In this document: positions 22,878-33,983 of the stretch, piece by piece
How the letters are laid out: every line of letters starts with the position of its first letter
Numbering within the stretch: the first letter of the stretch is position 1
Assembly: GCA_035079385.1 (NCBI GenBank)
Contig: JAVHKY010000071.1
Location: 183,501 to 247,500, forward strand
DNA from: Aspidiotus rigidus
Taxonomy: Eukaryota > Arthropoda > Insecta > Hemiptera > Diaspididae
Direction of reading: 5' to 3'
DNA: 64,000 nucleotides
Made by a program: the position numbers and the translations under genes
Notes under the pieces: model-generated
Databases searched by the model: none
What the model saw: only the letters and a program-made list of their open reading frames with translations
Told to the model about the DNA's origin: nothing

Positions 22878-23397
22878 AGCGAAGCGATACATGAAATCTT
22901 ATACTCGATACAAGTAATAATGCATTATAAAATAAGGTCAGATAGAAATATTGGAAGCTTATAATAGAATTGTGTCATGAAAAAAATTTGATAAAAACAA
23001 CAGCAGGAGTTGAACTACGTAAATGTTTGTTAGGTTGTTAGTTTAAAGATAGTCCTGTTGAATAAAAGGGTACAAATAAAAAAATAACAGAAAAATAAAA
23101 AGTCTTAAGTCTAAAATACATGATAGGTACATATAAGAGGAACAGCGCGACGAATTAGTGGCGCCGGCGCCGTCAAATGTTATTCAATATAACAGAGCTG
23201 AGAGAAAAAAAATTTTTAGACTGGTTCGGGGATATGTTAGCTCTTAGCAGGAGAGCTATTTTTATTTACGCTTGATATTTAATTCTAAGCTGGCATTTTC
23301 TTTCTGCAATAAGAATAAAGGACAACTTATGTGTGCAGAGTGCATTGTAGAACCGTGACAAATGTAGGATTGTTCGAAGAAACGAAGGAGACAGAAT

Positions 23398-26292
23398 TTA
23401 GAAATAATGGATCGAGTTAGCGCCGAATCGGACGGGAGGCTTACTTTTTCTACCGGATCGAGTGACGTACTCGGTTGGTTTCGAATTCGGAATTGGGTTT
23501 TGAATAGGATTCGGATTTGATTTTACAGAAGTTGAGGTGTTCAATTTTTGGTTGGGAGAAGTTGAAATTGGTATGGAATCCGAAAAAATATAGCAGGGCT
23601 TTAATCGGTCTATTGTAACCGTCTTTGGTTTGGATCGTATGTCAAGCGTGTAATGTTTGTCATTACGATCCAGAACTTTGAACGGGCCGATGTAGGGTGG
23701 TGTGAAAGGAGGTTTGACGCGGTCGTCACGTACGAAAACGTGGGAGCACTGCGACAACAAGGGTGGCATATAAAAAACCCGCCTGCTGTCGTGGTGGGTT
23801 ACTCTATTGAGTGATTCGGTTGCGAGTAGGATACGGTCAGAGATTTCCGTCGACGTTTTTGGAGGATTAGGTGCGAATATGTCACCTGGTAAGCGTAGTT
23901 CTTGGCCGTATAGAGCTTCGGCAGGTGAAACTTCGATGCTGATGTTGATTGAGGCTCGAAGAATCAGGAGAATCATAGGTAATTGCTCGGCCCACAGTGT
24001 TGTATTTGGACCCGAAGTGATTGCCGCTTTTAATGTGCGGTGGAAATTTTCGATAAGGCCGTTGGCTTGAGCGTGGTATGCGCATGTGCGTACGCGCTTT
24101 GTGCCGAGGATTTTTGAAAGCTCGTGGAAAAGGTCACTTTCGAATTGCCTTCCCTGGTCGGTTGTAACCATTGAAGGGCATCCGAAGCGAGCAATCCACT
24201 GTGAAACCAGAGTTTCTGCTACTGTCTTTGCCGACATTTCGGGAATTGGTATGACTTCTGGCCAACGGGTAGCCCTGTCGATCATCGTCATACAGTAGCG
24301 ATTTCCATTGGATATTGGAAGGGGACCGATGAGATCTATGTGGACGTGGTCTAGCCTGGTTGGGGTCGAAAAGAAAGATGAGATTGGGGCGGACGTATGT
24401 TTGGTGATTTTCGAACGTTGGCAAATGAGACAAGAGCGTGATGAGTTATTTGAGTCGACGTTTGAATGGAGAAGAGATTGCAATTCGGGATCCTTTGCTT
24501 GCTCTAATGAGATTTCTTCGTCGGAGACTGTATCAACCGCCGTTATTGCGTCGATGCGAGAGAGTGCATCAGCTACACTATTTTCTTCACCTTTTACGTG
24601 ACGTATATCAGTACAATACTGAGCTATGAAATCGAGGTGACGGAACTGTCTGGGTGAAGTTTTATCTGGTTTCTGAGAAAAAGCGTAGATAAGAGGTTTG
24701 TGGTCCGTGTAAATGGTGAAACTTCTGCCCTCAACCAGATGTCGAAAGAATTTGACTGCCGAGTATATGGCCAGAAGTTCACGATCGTAGGTCGAATATT
24801 TTATTTGGGTTGGGGTTAATTTGGACAAAAAGAAGCCGATAGGTTCGCGTAAACCATCTTCTCGGACCTTGTAGAGAGCTGCTCCGACCGAATGAGAACT
24901 GGCGTCAGTATTTAAGACGAGTTTGGAAGAATTATCGGAAAATGTTAAACAGGCTGCGTCCGCTAAAACTGTTTTACACTTTTCAAAAACGTGACGGAGG
25001 TCATCAGTCCAGAGAATGGGAGTCTTATCTTTCTTTTTGCAGCTTTTAGTTTGGTCTGTTAACGGTGCTATTAAAGAAGCTGCATTCGGAATAAATCGAT
25101 GATAGAAGTTGAGGATACCTATGAAGGAATTTAAACTTCCTTTATCGGTCGGAAGGGGGTACGAAAGAAGTGATTCAACTTTGGTTTTTAGGGGACGAAT
25201 GCCTTCAGGTGACAATTCGTGACCTAAATATCGCAAGGTTGATCTTCCGAATTCTGATTTACTGGCATTAATCGTGACTCCGTGCTCCTGTAAACGTTGA
25301 AGGACTGTTCTGACGTGGATTTTATGTTCATCAGCATTTTTACTAGCAATTAGCACGTCGTCTGGATAGGTGTAAGCAAAAGGCAGGTCTCGTAAAATGT
25401 TGTCCATGAAACGTTGGAAAGTTTGAGCACTATTCCTCAGTCCCATGGGCATACGAGTATATTCGAAAAGGCCGAAAGGCGTTATTATAGCGGTTTTTGC
25501 CACATCTTCTGGTGCTACGCACAGTTGGTGATAAGCTTTTATCAGGTCTATACGAGAAAATATATTGCTACCGGCTAGTGACAAGGCAAAATCTTGAATA
25601 TGGGGAACTGGGTACGCATCGTGAACTGTGATATTGTTTAATGCCTTGTAGTCTCCTACCACACGCCAGCCGCCGTCAGGTTTTGGTACCATATGCAACG
25701 GGCTGGCCCATGGACTAGAAGAAGGTCGACAGATACCTAATTTTAAGTGAAGCTGAATTTCTTCTTTGGCTATGGCGAGTTGAGCGGGCGAAAGGCGGCG
25801 AGCACGAGTGAACACTGGGGGGCCTGTAGTATAGATATGGTGGCGTACTTCGCTTTTAACGGGCGGTAGGAAAAGTAATTCGGATGGAGAAACGACGTTC
25901 GGGAATTCTTGCAAAATTACAGAAAATTCATCATTACTGGGGGGTATAGCCGATATCTCTGAAGAGGTAGTTTGTTCGAGGTGGCAACGGATTTTAATAT
26001 TTGTTTCAGAGTCGATTAGAACGCGATTGAAAGGATCTATTAGTAATTTATAATGAGCGAGAAAATCGATTCCTAATATAGGTCTATCAACGTCGGCTAC
26101 AAAAAAATTCCATAGCAATGGTCGCCGTAAACCTACATTAAGCTCTAAAATTTTCATGTCGTAAACGGGGATTTTTGTTTTATTTGCAGCGTACAAAAAA
26201 GAAATAGGTGGAGGTCTAGGTTGGTTTTTAAAATAATGAGACGCTGGCAGAGCGCATACTCCCGCTCCACAATCGACTAAAAATTCTAACAT
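23398..26292 (-). pseudogene. Gypsy Pol: protease, RT, RNase H, integrase with an internal deletion
   Basis: The 964-residue open frame shows an aspartic protease motif at residue 7 (DCGA where D-T/S-G-A is usual) and the later ILGIDFL. The RT has FSRIDLIKAYHQ near 246 and YPDD near 309 (the second residue is normally a larger hydrophobic one). The RNase H has NTDASSHSVGAAL and YTDHKPL. The integrase catalytic core has HIDLIGPLP, TTDQGRQF and ANGLIENFHR. Upstream of the core only CLICQRSK of the HHCC zinc-binding region remains, directly after DPELQSLLHS, so an estimated 80-100 residues including both His are gone without breaking the frame. The C-terminus is basic and Pro-rich. The start is uncertain because Pol normally follows Gag by frameshift; 71 nt separate the frames. 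Confidence 0.9.
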
Positions 26293-26363
26293 GTGTCTTT
26301 TGCAATGGACGATGAGGCGGCTTGTTGTTTTGCGTACGTCGGATGCCGCCGAATGCGACGCGC

Positions 26364-27374
26364 TTATCCGTTTAAAGTGCTGCTAATGCTCTCCATCTGG
26401 CATGAAGCTCCGTTGTCCAACTTTTTACACTTATTCGCCCTTTTCCCGAAGCGGTAATGGTAATAACATAACATTACGCCTTCTGGTACCGAATCGGTTC
26501 GCTGTGATGTTGAAGCTCGTGAACTAGGTGACGAAGACCGCTGCCTTTGTGAAGAACGAGAACGTGAATAACTGTATGAAGAATCAATTCGCCTCTCCAT
26601 ATCTGTCATACGAGTGGTTAATTTCGCTAAACTTTCGATGATCGTATTCAACATCAAATTTGTTGGAGACTCGCGTTGTGAAGTCGTTTTTACATCGATT
26701 GCGGCGATACCAGCTGCTGCTTGGCTCTTCCGCGTTGATCCATAGTTGATTATGCGGTCGGCCATCTGACCCAACCGAGCGAGTGGGTCGGTTGAGCCCG
26801 CGACGATATTTTGAATTTCCTCTGGCAGACGTTTAATAAAAAGTTTTCTCAAAACTTCATCCGATAGATCATCTTTTGCTAACCTTTTCATCTCACGGAG
26901 TAAGTCAGACGGTAGACGATCGCCCAGACTCAGGCCCTCGAGGATCTGAGTTACCTGCTTGTCTCTGCTTTCGGCATACTGCTTTATCACCCGTACTTTC
27001 AACGTGTTATATTTATCCTCTGTTGGCGGAATTTGGAAGAAATCGGCTATTTCGCTCAGAATGGTTGGCTCGAGTCTCGCCTGAAGTGTGACGTATTTCA
27101 TTTCGTCATCTTCAGTTTTGTTGAGGATGAATATCGCCTCCAGCTGTCGAAACCACGACTCAGGATCGCGTCTATTGAACGGTGTGACCGGAAAATTGAA
27201 AGCAGTAGTTTGACTCATTGTATTGCACTCACTATCGATAAACTCACTCGCGATTTTCGAATTTTGAGTACATTGACGCACTATTTTACTTCTATTTTTC
27301 GTTTTCTTTCGAAGACTTAATTTTTGTCCGGAATTTATAATTCGCACGCGTAATTGCGATCTAGTAAGCACCAT
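26364..27374 (-). CDS. Gypsy Gag
   Basis: The 336-residue frame starts MVLTRSQ shortly after the primer site. The middle resembles arthropod gypsy Gag (FNRRDPESWFRQLEAIF, LEGLSLGDRLPSDLLREMKRL). A Ser/Arg-rich stretch precedes CYYHYRFGKRANKCKK, the single zinc-knuckle-like motif of many insect gypsy Gags. It packages element RNA in cytoplasmic particles. It appears intact. It ends at 26364, upstream of the Pol frame. Confidence 0.85.
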   Translation of the reverse strand: MVLTRSQLRVRIINSGQKLSLRKKTKNRSKIVRQCTQNSKIASEFIDSECNTMSQTTAFNFPVTPFNRRDPESWFRQLEAIFILNKTEDDEMKYVTLQARLEPTILSEIADFFQIPPTEDKYNTLKVRVIKQYAESRDKQVTQILEGLSLGDRLPSDLLREMKRLAKDDLSDEVLRKLFIKRLPEEIQNIVAGSTDPLARLGQMADRIINYGSTRKSQAAAGIAAIDVKTTSQRESPTNLMLNTIIESLAKLTTRMTDMERRIDSSYSYSRSRSSQRQRSSSPSSRASTSQRTDSVPEGVMLCYYHYRFGKRANKCKKLDNGASCQMESISSTLNG

Positions 27375-27396
27375 ATAAGATTATTTCTTGAATTCT

Positions 27397-27415
27397 AATC
27401 ACGTCGGGGTCACCA
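27397..27415 (-). promoter_or_regulatory. Primer binding site for tRNA-Trp
   Basis: The plus strand reads AATCACGTCGGGGTCACCA, identical to the conserved 3' end of eukaryotic tRNA-Trp with CCA. On the element strand it is therefore complementary to that tRNA. It lies one base inside the 5' LTR. Confidence 0.85.
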
Positions 27416-27416
27416 A

Positions 27417-27685
27417 TGCGGAGATTCAAGTGTCCGCGTGCGCGTACGAAATAAATATATGAAAAGGTTGGACGAGAGAAGACGACTGTATTTTGTACCG
27501 TACGAAAACAGAGTAAAAAAACATATATATTGTAACTACCCTACACGGACCGCGCTCGTGTGCTCGGGATGAAGTCGGAGAAGGGAAGAACAACGTGTGT
27601 ACGAAGGACCAGTTCAAGTCAAGGAAAATGTCGCGAGCGTGATCCGCGAGACATACAGCGAGAGAGATAGAGCGAGAGCACCGCA
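27417..27685 (-). repeat. 5' LTR of the gypsy element
   Basis: It is 269 bp, TG...CA, about 99% identical to 22596-22864. It should hold the promoter of the element, reading leftward. Confidence 0.93.
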
Positions 27686-27689
27686 CTAT

Positions 27690-27971
27690 TGATAAAGATC
27701 TTGTAAGCTTACGGTATGAAGGATGCCTAGACCTAGTATAAAGGAGGCTTGGACCCAGTATACGCCTAGTATAATACGTAGTATAAACCTAGTATAATAT
27801 ACTGCATGAAGCAGAGAGGATAAGTCCCCCTCCTATCACTTCATCAAAATTTTTCCAAGTCCCTTTTTCTTGCCGGACGGCGCCCGGTTCTAAGTCCCTT
27901 TTTCTTGCCGGACGGCGCCCCGCGCCCGTCATTTTCCTTCAGTTTTACCTCCCGATAAAACAGGTTCCCTG
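27690..27971. repeat. Repeat block interrupted by the gypsy insertion, including MITE-like copy 3
   Basis: CTAGTATAA-type motifs at 27735-27800 continue those at 22540-22590 on the other side of the gypsy element, which therefore inserted into this block. At 27870-27960 the motif CTTGCCGGACGGCGCCC is duplicated, and the block ends CCCGATAAAACAGGTTCCCTG, as in copies 1 and 2. Confidence 0.55.
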
Positions 27972-28129
27972 TTAATAAAACAAAAATAAAAATCCTGAAA
28001 CAAAATAAAATAAAACTGAACATGGCAATGCAATTAAAGAGGACGGCCCATTTGGAAAGGCTTATAAGATAATGCTGAAGAAGCTAAAGAGCCTTTCAGC
28101 AATGAGCCGAATGGAGCCGGATGTTTTAT

Positions 28130-29930
28130 TGATGGCTTGTTCCCACAGTAGCCACCACCGATGGTGGTATATCCCTCCTAGGTACCGAGGAGGTGGATGC
28201 AGCAGTCAATAGACTGCAGGGCAGGTGTTGGAAGGCTCCAGGCCCGGATGAGATTCCAAATCCAGTCTGGGGCGCCATACATTCAGTTGACCCAGCACTG
28301 CTTGTTGATACATTCAATGCGGAGATTGCTAGGGGACTGTTCCCTGTGCGGTGGAAGAAAGCCAGGCTAGCGTTGATCGATAAGAAGGATAAACCACCTG
28401 GTCTACCATCCTCTTATCATCCACTTCGTCTGCTAGACAATGTTAGGAAACTTCTAGAAAGAGTGATAGCCAATCGTTTGGAGAGCTATCTGAAGGAAAG
28501 AGATATAATCTCTGATAGCCAGTACGGTTTTCAAACTGGACGCTGCACATCAGATGCTCGGATCCGGCTGAAGAGGATAGCCAAGTCAACGATTGATATG
28601 CGTCAGTTTCGCGCAGCCGTCAGCCTCGACATAAGAAATGCGTTCAATTCAATTCCATGGACGATTACATTGGAAGCTCTTGTGAACGCAGGAGTGCCCG
28701 CATACCTGCTCAGGATGACCAGCAGCTATCTTAGCAGCCGTGAAATCCAGGCAGAGACGTCTGCTGGTACAGTAAAGCGCCCTGTTACTTGTGGGGTGCC
28801 GCAGGGGTCGGTCCTTGGGCCGCTTTTGTGGTGCGTCGCATTTAACGGAATCTTTAAGGTGAAGCTGCCACCGGGGGTTAAGCTTGTCTGCTATGCGGAT
28901 GACACCCTGGTGGTATGCACTGCCGAAACAACTGTAGCGGTGGAGAGCAGGGTAAACCGGGCCCTAGAGGATGTGACGCGTTGGATCGAGTCGGCTGGAC
29001 TTGAACTAGCAGCAAGTAAGACGGAGGCCATTTTATTCACGACCCGTCGGAAGTTCAAGCCACCCACCTTTCGCCTGCGAGGTGTGGAAATTGAAACCAA
29101 GAAGCAAATGAAATACCTGGGCATCTGGTTCGACTCAACGCTAAGCTGCAGCCACCATTTCCTGATGGCAGCGGAAAAGGCGGGCCGGGTAGTTGGATAC
29201 CTAAGCCGCCTGATGAGGAACCCAGGAGGACCGAGAGAAGCAAGGAGAAGGATCATGATGAGCACCGCCTTGTCGATCCTCCTATACGGTGCGCCAGTAT
29301 GGGCCGACTGCATGAAGATACCATACCGAAGAAGAGAGATGGTAAAGATCCAACGAAGAGCTGCGCTGAGGTGTGTTAGTGCCTACCGCACTGTCTCGAC
29401 GGAGGCTCTTTGTGTATTAGCACGTTCACCACCAATCGAGCTCCTTGCTGAGGAAAGAGCGGTGATGTTTGAAGCAAAGAAGAGAACAACGATCAACCAA
29501 GAAGCTTTATGGGTCAAGCAGGAGGTCAGGCGCTCCTTGCTTGTAAAGTGAAAAGCAAGAATTGCCCAGAGTGAGCTGGGTACATGGACAACCCGTGTGC
29601 TAATACGCGACCTTGATGAGTGGATAAACCGACACCATGGTCAGCTGAACTTTCACCTGACGCAGGTGTTAAGCGGCCATGGCTGCTTCAACAAGTACCT
29701 TCACGAGAAGTTAAGGAAAGTTGAGCAGGCAACGTGTCCGCACTGTAACCAAGGGCGGAATGATGGACTACAACAAGACTTATTTGAGTGTGAGGCGTGG
29801 AGGCGTGAGCGGGACGAGCTTAGTCGGTCTCTGCAAGAGAGTGAGTCACTGTTATTGCTAAAAATTAAAGATTTTTTCTCCAAAATTGAGCGCATATGCG
29901 AGTTATATGCAGTGAAAGGATAGCGAGTAG
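28130..29930 (+). mobile_element. R1-clade LINE, 5'-truncated
   Basis: Only the RT and C-terminal domain are present, antisense to the myosin gene. The 5' border is placed where protein-like sequence begins, so it is approximate. No poly(A) tail was recognised at the 3' end, and a Penelope fragment follows within 70 bp. Confidence 0.75.
28193..29923 (+). pseudogene. R1-type reverse transcriptase with C-terminal zinc-like motif
   Basis: RT signatures in order: APGPDEIPN, SSYHPLRLLDNVRKLLE, SDSQYGFQTGRCTSDA, SLDIRNAFNSIPW (motif A), CGVPQGSVLGPLLW (motif B), VCYADDTLVV (motif C) and KQMKYLGIWFD. After RRSLLVK a TGA (29549-29551) stops the frame, but it continues in phase with WTTRVLIRDLDEWINRHHGQL. 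Next comes CPHCNQGRNDGLQQDLFEC, where the R1-type CCHC finger appears to have Gln in place of its His. The endonuclease that should lie upstream is missing. Confidence 0.83.
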
Positions 29931-29994
29931 CGGTAGCACCTGTTAGAGAGAGGAAATCGAAGATTTTGGCGTCGTATTGAGCTCGGTCTAAAAT

Positions 29995-30390
29995 AACGAT
30001 GTTCCGGAAAATAAACAGTCTGGTATCTATCGGCTTACTTGCGGCACGTGCGATTCCTTTTATGTGGGTTAGACCGGAAGAGCCCTCTTAAAAAGACTAA
30101 CTGAACACCGCTCGGCTTTCCTTAACAACATACCGCAAGACTCCGCTATATGGCTGCCCACTGCCTTGGCGAACACCACCCGTTCTCTGCAGTTACTAAA
30201 CTTATTCGTCGTTGTTCGAAAGGGAAAGTTATGAATCGGCTTGAGGAAGTAGAAACTATTGCAGCCACCCAGTCTACGCACTCGAATAAACTATTAAACG
30301 ATCTCTCAGTTACCTTCCACTCCCCCTTCATAAGATATTTTTACAACTTTCATAATTCCTTGTATGACTCATAATTTCACGTTAATTTCT
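29995..30390 (+). pseudogene. Penelope-like element fragment, GIY-YIG end
   Basis: SGIYRLTCGTCDSFYVG (30019-30069) followed by TGRALLKRLTEH is a GIY-YIG core of a Penelope family different from that at 6458-9454. A TAG at 30070-30072 replaces the residue after YVG, and a frameshift leads to the 30150-30374 frame with HHPFSAV, RRCSKGKVMNRLEEVETIAA, a C-terminal region seen in such elements. The RT is absent. The 3' limit is uncertain; AACCGGTCGCGAC near 30489 may still belong to it. Confidence 0.72.
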
Positions 30391-32289
30391 GTGCTTTGAT
30401 TATCGTATTTCGGCGTAATGGTACTTTATCTCTTTACTTTTCGTTAGTTTTATTCTGCCCGTCGATGTAAGTCCAGCACTTACGAAACCGGTCGCGACTC
30501 ATCTTTCAATCATTTGATAACCTGCCTAATTGTGTTTACATTCGTTTAAAAATTTGTTTTACGTTATTTTATTTGTATTTTTCTTATTTTTGACCTCCAA
30601 TTTTTCCTTTGGTTTTATTGACTTTTCTAAATTTACTTTTTATTTTGTTTCTTTATTGGACTCCTTTAAATTTTTGATTGCGTTTAAAAAAAAAAAAAAA
30701 AAATTCACCCTTGTCGACTTTTATTCTATTTTATTTTGTGTTTAGTGTTTCAAATTAAAATTTTTCGTCGGTTGTTATCATTTGATCGTTTGTTTCTGTT
30801 ACGTGCCTATGTTTAAAAAAAAAAGGACCCGTTCACTGATTCGATGGCTCGTACATTTGAGGAAAATATCGAATGCACATAAGAACTACCTGACTGGACA
30901 AGACTCTTGGGAAAAATAGAACACCTGCAACTACAGACTGCGAATGATACATGAAGACAAGAAGCGACAAGCTACACAAACGGCACCCAAACAAAAATCA
31001 AACACTTCGCGTGGCTAGCGTCTGTATTGCATCGCTGTAAAAATGTCACGTTTAGCGTCCAGCCCAGTGTAAAATTCTTCAAGTTCCGGTTCACAAAATT
31101 AGTATATTAAACTTCATTTCACGTACACACAATACCTATGACTTAAAAATGATTGTATGAAAATAATTTTTATCCGTGGAACACTTCAAATTAATAAAGA
31201 CAAAATTGGATCTACCGGTAGTTTCACTTTTTTTTTTAATATAAAAATAATTGGTCTCCGGCGATTCTAAGGTTTCGTGCCAATCAATTTAGTGTTTACG
31301 CTGCATCCATCAAGAGAAGATTAATTATGAACTCTGGTTATACGTGTAACTAACCACCAAGTGTAGAAACATAAGAAAGACATTTGATTAATACAAGAAA
31401 CGACGTTGCGGGACATGTTTAATTAGATATAATATCTAATAGGAAAGACAACAGTTTTCACTCACTTGCCTTATCGGCTCACTTATTTGTGTTTTAATGT
31501 GCAGAAGAAGAATGGTGCCACGTACCATACCTATCCTGAACATTGCTGGATATTAAGCTTGCTTATTTTTTGTAAATACTTACAATCAGGAAAAATGGTT
31601 CAAATCAAAAAAACAAAAAAAGGACGAGAATATTTGTCCTGCGTAATCTTTTAAGAAATAGAGATTCTTTTACAAGCTTCTTGGAAAATAAACATTTTTA
31701 ATTGTAGAGGCTTGCTTGTTTACCGATTCTGTGTTCTGTAATGTTATTTCAACGGAAAAATACCAGATAGTTAGATGACTATAAATACGCACTGGCACTC
31801 TTTTCACAAATTGGCGAACAAGTGGGCGTCAATTATTCATTACCGCACTCATTAATTCACTGAAAAATAGTTAATTATCCGTTTACATCGCCGAAATCAA
31901 TTGATGTAAGTGTACTTAACAAGTGTCTTTTCGCTAAAAAATTGTTAAATTACATCTGTAGCGTTACAAAAGAAATTTCATTATTTTCATCAATTTTTTA
32001 CATTAGGCAATTTTTTTTTTTTTTTTTTTTTTCAGAAAAATAAAGACGGGTTGATCCTGTTGAAACAAAACCACAATTGAGTATAAGTACTTAGTTGAAA
32101 ATAAAATGTAGTACGCCTTTTTTTCAACGATCGAGTGGCCTCAGCTCGATAAAACGCATTAAAATAATAACCAAACTAGAGTGGCAGGACATGAACATTG
32201 AACGCAGAAAAATCCAAATTCAGCGAGACTATTCAACTGTTTGAGAAAGCAGCATTCTGCATTCCGTCCAATATCACCTAAATTCTTAC
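30391..32289. other. Intron sequence without recognised genes
   Basis: It is T-rich at 30530-30800, with A or T tracts near 30687, 31231 and 32010. Short ORFs follow base composition only. Confidence 0.45.
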
Positions 32290-32494
32290 CGTGAAAGGCT
32301 CTGCGTTTATCATGAGCTGTTGTTTCTAGGTACTTCAACAAAAATGGTCGCAGCACATCCGAGCACATAAAATAGGCCGCTACGATACTAAGTAGCCTCC
32401 ACCCTCGTTGACAGCTTTCCGTTTTATTGCTGGTAGTTTGTTTCATCAACTGGCAGTATACCTCATCGCGCAAAGCTTCATGCTTGTGACAATA
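32290..32494 (-). CDS. Myo15: Myosin XV exon: MyTH4 core
   Basis: The acceptor is TTGTCTCTGCCAG, the donor GTAAGA. The 205 bp encode YCHKHEALRDEVYCQLMKQ, SCQRGWRLLSIVAAYFMC and LRPFLLKYLE. The RDEVYCQ..KQ and CQRGW motifs are the signature of MyTH4, which binds microtubules or cargo in family members. It enters in phase 0 and leaves one G that makes Gly with the exon at 18427. Confidence 0.95.
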
Positions 32495-32539
32495 CTGGCA
32501 GAGACAAGCTTAATTGTGAGTACATAAGACGGGTACCAA

Positions 32540-32712
32540 CATATGTCACGGTACAAGTAGGTTGACGGTGTAGGTAAGCGCGTCTTTAGCCACGCTTGTT
32601 TGACGCGTAAGTGTTGCTAACCACATATTATGTTTTTGATAAAACGCAAAGTTTTGTCATTTGAACCCTGGTTCGATCCCCGTTGAAAGTAGTTTTTGTA
32701 AAAAAAAAAATT
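32540..32712 (+). repeat. tRNA-derived SINE-like sequence
   Basis: GGTTCGATCCC at 32670-32680 is a canonical Pol III B box. Upstream, GTGTAGGTAAGCGCG and ACGCGTAAGTGTTGCTAACC sit where an A box and anticodon arm would be. The 3' side runs into A and T tracts. It does not fold as a clean tRNA. Confidence 0.5.
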
Positions 32713-33315
32713 TTCTCTGTAATTTGTTTTTAACCTTTTTTTTTTTTTATTATAAGTATTTTTCTACAATAATTGTAAATTTATCTGGGTCAATAATAAC
32801 ACAAAAACGCGATGTTTTGTGAGTTTAGGAAAAGACGGGGCTTAATGGCAAAATGCTTCCTTCCTCGAGAAGGAAAAAAAATACTTCTAGACCAAGGAAG
32901 AAACCGCATAAAAGAATTGATGGAATCAACATTTGAATTAGACTCAGGGAGAAACCATAAAAAATTGATAAAATCAAAAATTTGAATTACACCAAGGTTG
33001 TTGGTTGTATTCTGAATCGTACGCAAATTTCAATTAATTCCAAATGCAACGTATGTGATAAGAAATGAGAAAACATAAAAAAGAACGGTACTTATTGCGA
33101 ATAATTTCAAAATTAATATTACCTATCTTTCAAACATTTTCATTTGTAACATCATGAAGAAATTATCAAATATCAACAGAGACAATAACCAAAAGAAAGT
33201 TAATCATAAAGTACCGGTACTTATAGGTAAACTAAAATAAACAGCGCAGCAAACCTGCCCGAGTACATACTTTGCGTCGAAATAATGAAGAGTAAACAAA
33301 CACACATACTCGTAA

Positions 33316-33420
33316 GCGCTGCCTTGTGGCCGAGCGGTTGAAGGCGCCGCGCCGAGCTCGTCTCGTACATTCAACGACGCGTCTACTCGTTGTAGAATCA
33401 CGCGCTCCGCGGCGGCGAAA
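33316..33420 (+). repeat. tRNA-Ser/Leu-like sequence, pseudogene or SINE head
   Basis: GTGGCCGAGCGGTTGAAGGCG (33327 onward) matches the D-arm/A box of class II tRNAs (Ser, Leu). The expected T arm with GGTTCGAATCC is degraded to TTGTAGAATCACGCG, so it is not called a functional tRNA. Confidence 0.55.
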
Positions 33421-33498
33421 AACCTACTTGTACCGTCGACCTACTTGTACCGTAACATATGCATTTCATCAATTCCAAATTTACTCTTTACTGCTTAC

Positions 33499-33669
33499 CA
33501 TCAATATAGTATACACGCATTTTACTTCATTGAGCTCAGGAGTTGTTGGTAGGTCGCCCATATAACGCATAACGCATTCAAAACACTCAACGGCTACGCG
33601 ATTCAAACTAGCATCAAGTTTCAGAAGGGACTCCATTGTCGGTGTTGTTGTGTACTTGACTAGATCCAC
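33499..33669 (-). CDS. Myo15: Myosin XV exon: MyTH4 N-terminal half
   Basis: The acceptor is CTCTTTTTCATAG, the donor GTAAGC. The 171 bp are 57 whole codons: VDLVKYTTTPTMESLLKLD, LNRVAVECFECVMRYMGDLP and NEVKCVYTILM. RYMGDLP is the conserved first part of MyTH4. Phase 0 on both sides. Confidence 0.95.
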
Positions 33670-33983
33670 CTATGAAAAAGAGGAGAAAATGGTACAACGC
33701 TCTCATGCCTAGATACATATTCCTTAATAATTATTGTTTTCCGCGTAAACAAGAAAAAAAAAAAAAAAAAAAAAAAGCTTAGGCACCTACACAATTAAAT
33801 TACTTATCTTACTACAGTAAAAGTTCGATATCGGAAGGTAAAAGACGCTTCTCGTAGCGTTGAAATTCCGGTAACGTGCGTTCTTTTCAATTTTCATTTA
33901 AACGTATTCTATAGTATCTGAAAGATAAGAGTCTAGTGCTCGTGTTTGTGCGTGAAACTTTGCTTTCAAACATGTACTGAGAT

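Larger units (their letters stand above)
22592..27689 (-). mobile_element. Ty3/gypsy LTR retrotransposon, young, internally damaged
   Basis: Two 269-bp LTRs (22596-22864 and 27417-27685) start TG and end CA and differ at two positions. CTAT flanks the element at 22592-22595 and 27686-27689. Gag and Pol ORFs read on the minus strand, sense to the myosin gene. A tRNA-Trp primer site and a polypurine tract are in place. No envelope ORF is present. The Pol frame is open but lacks part of the integrase zinc domain. Confidence 0.93.

Noticed and set aside
22596..22892. Short ORFs inside the two LTRs (22605-22892, 27426-27686)
   Set aside because: They are LTR sequence, duplicated by the element, without protein-like features.
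23807..24629. Plus-strand and alternative minus-frame ORFs within Pol
   Set aside because: Shadows of the Pol frame.
26364..27374. Envelope-bearing errantivirus
   Set aside because: No third ORF lies between Pol and the 3' LTR; only about 520 bp without coding remain.
33316..33420. Functional tRNA-Ser or tRNA-Leu gene
   Set aside because: The D arm fits, but the T arm and acceptor stem do not pair, and no standard T loop is present.
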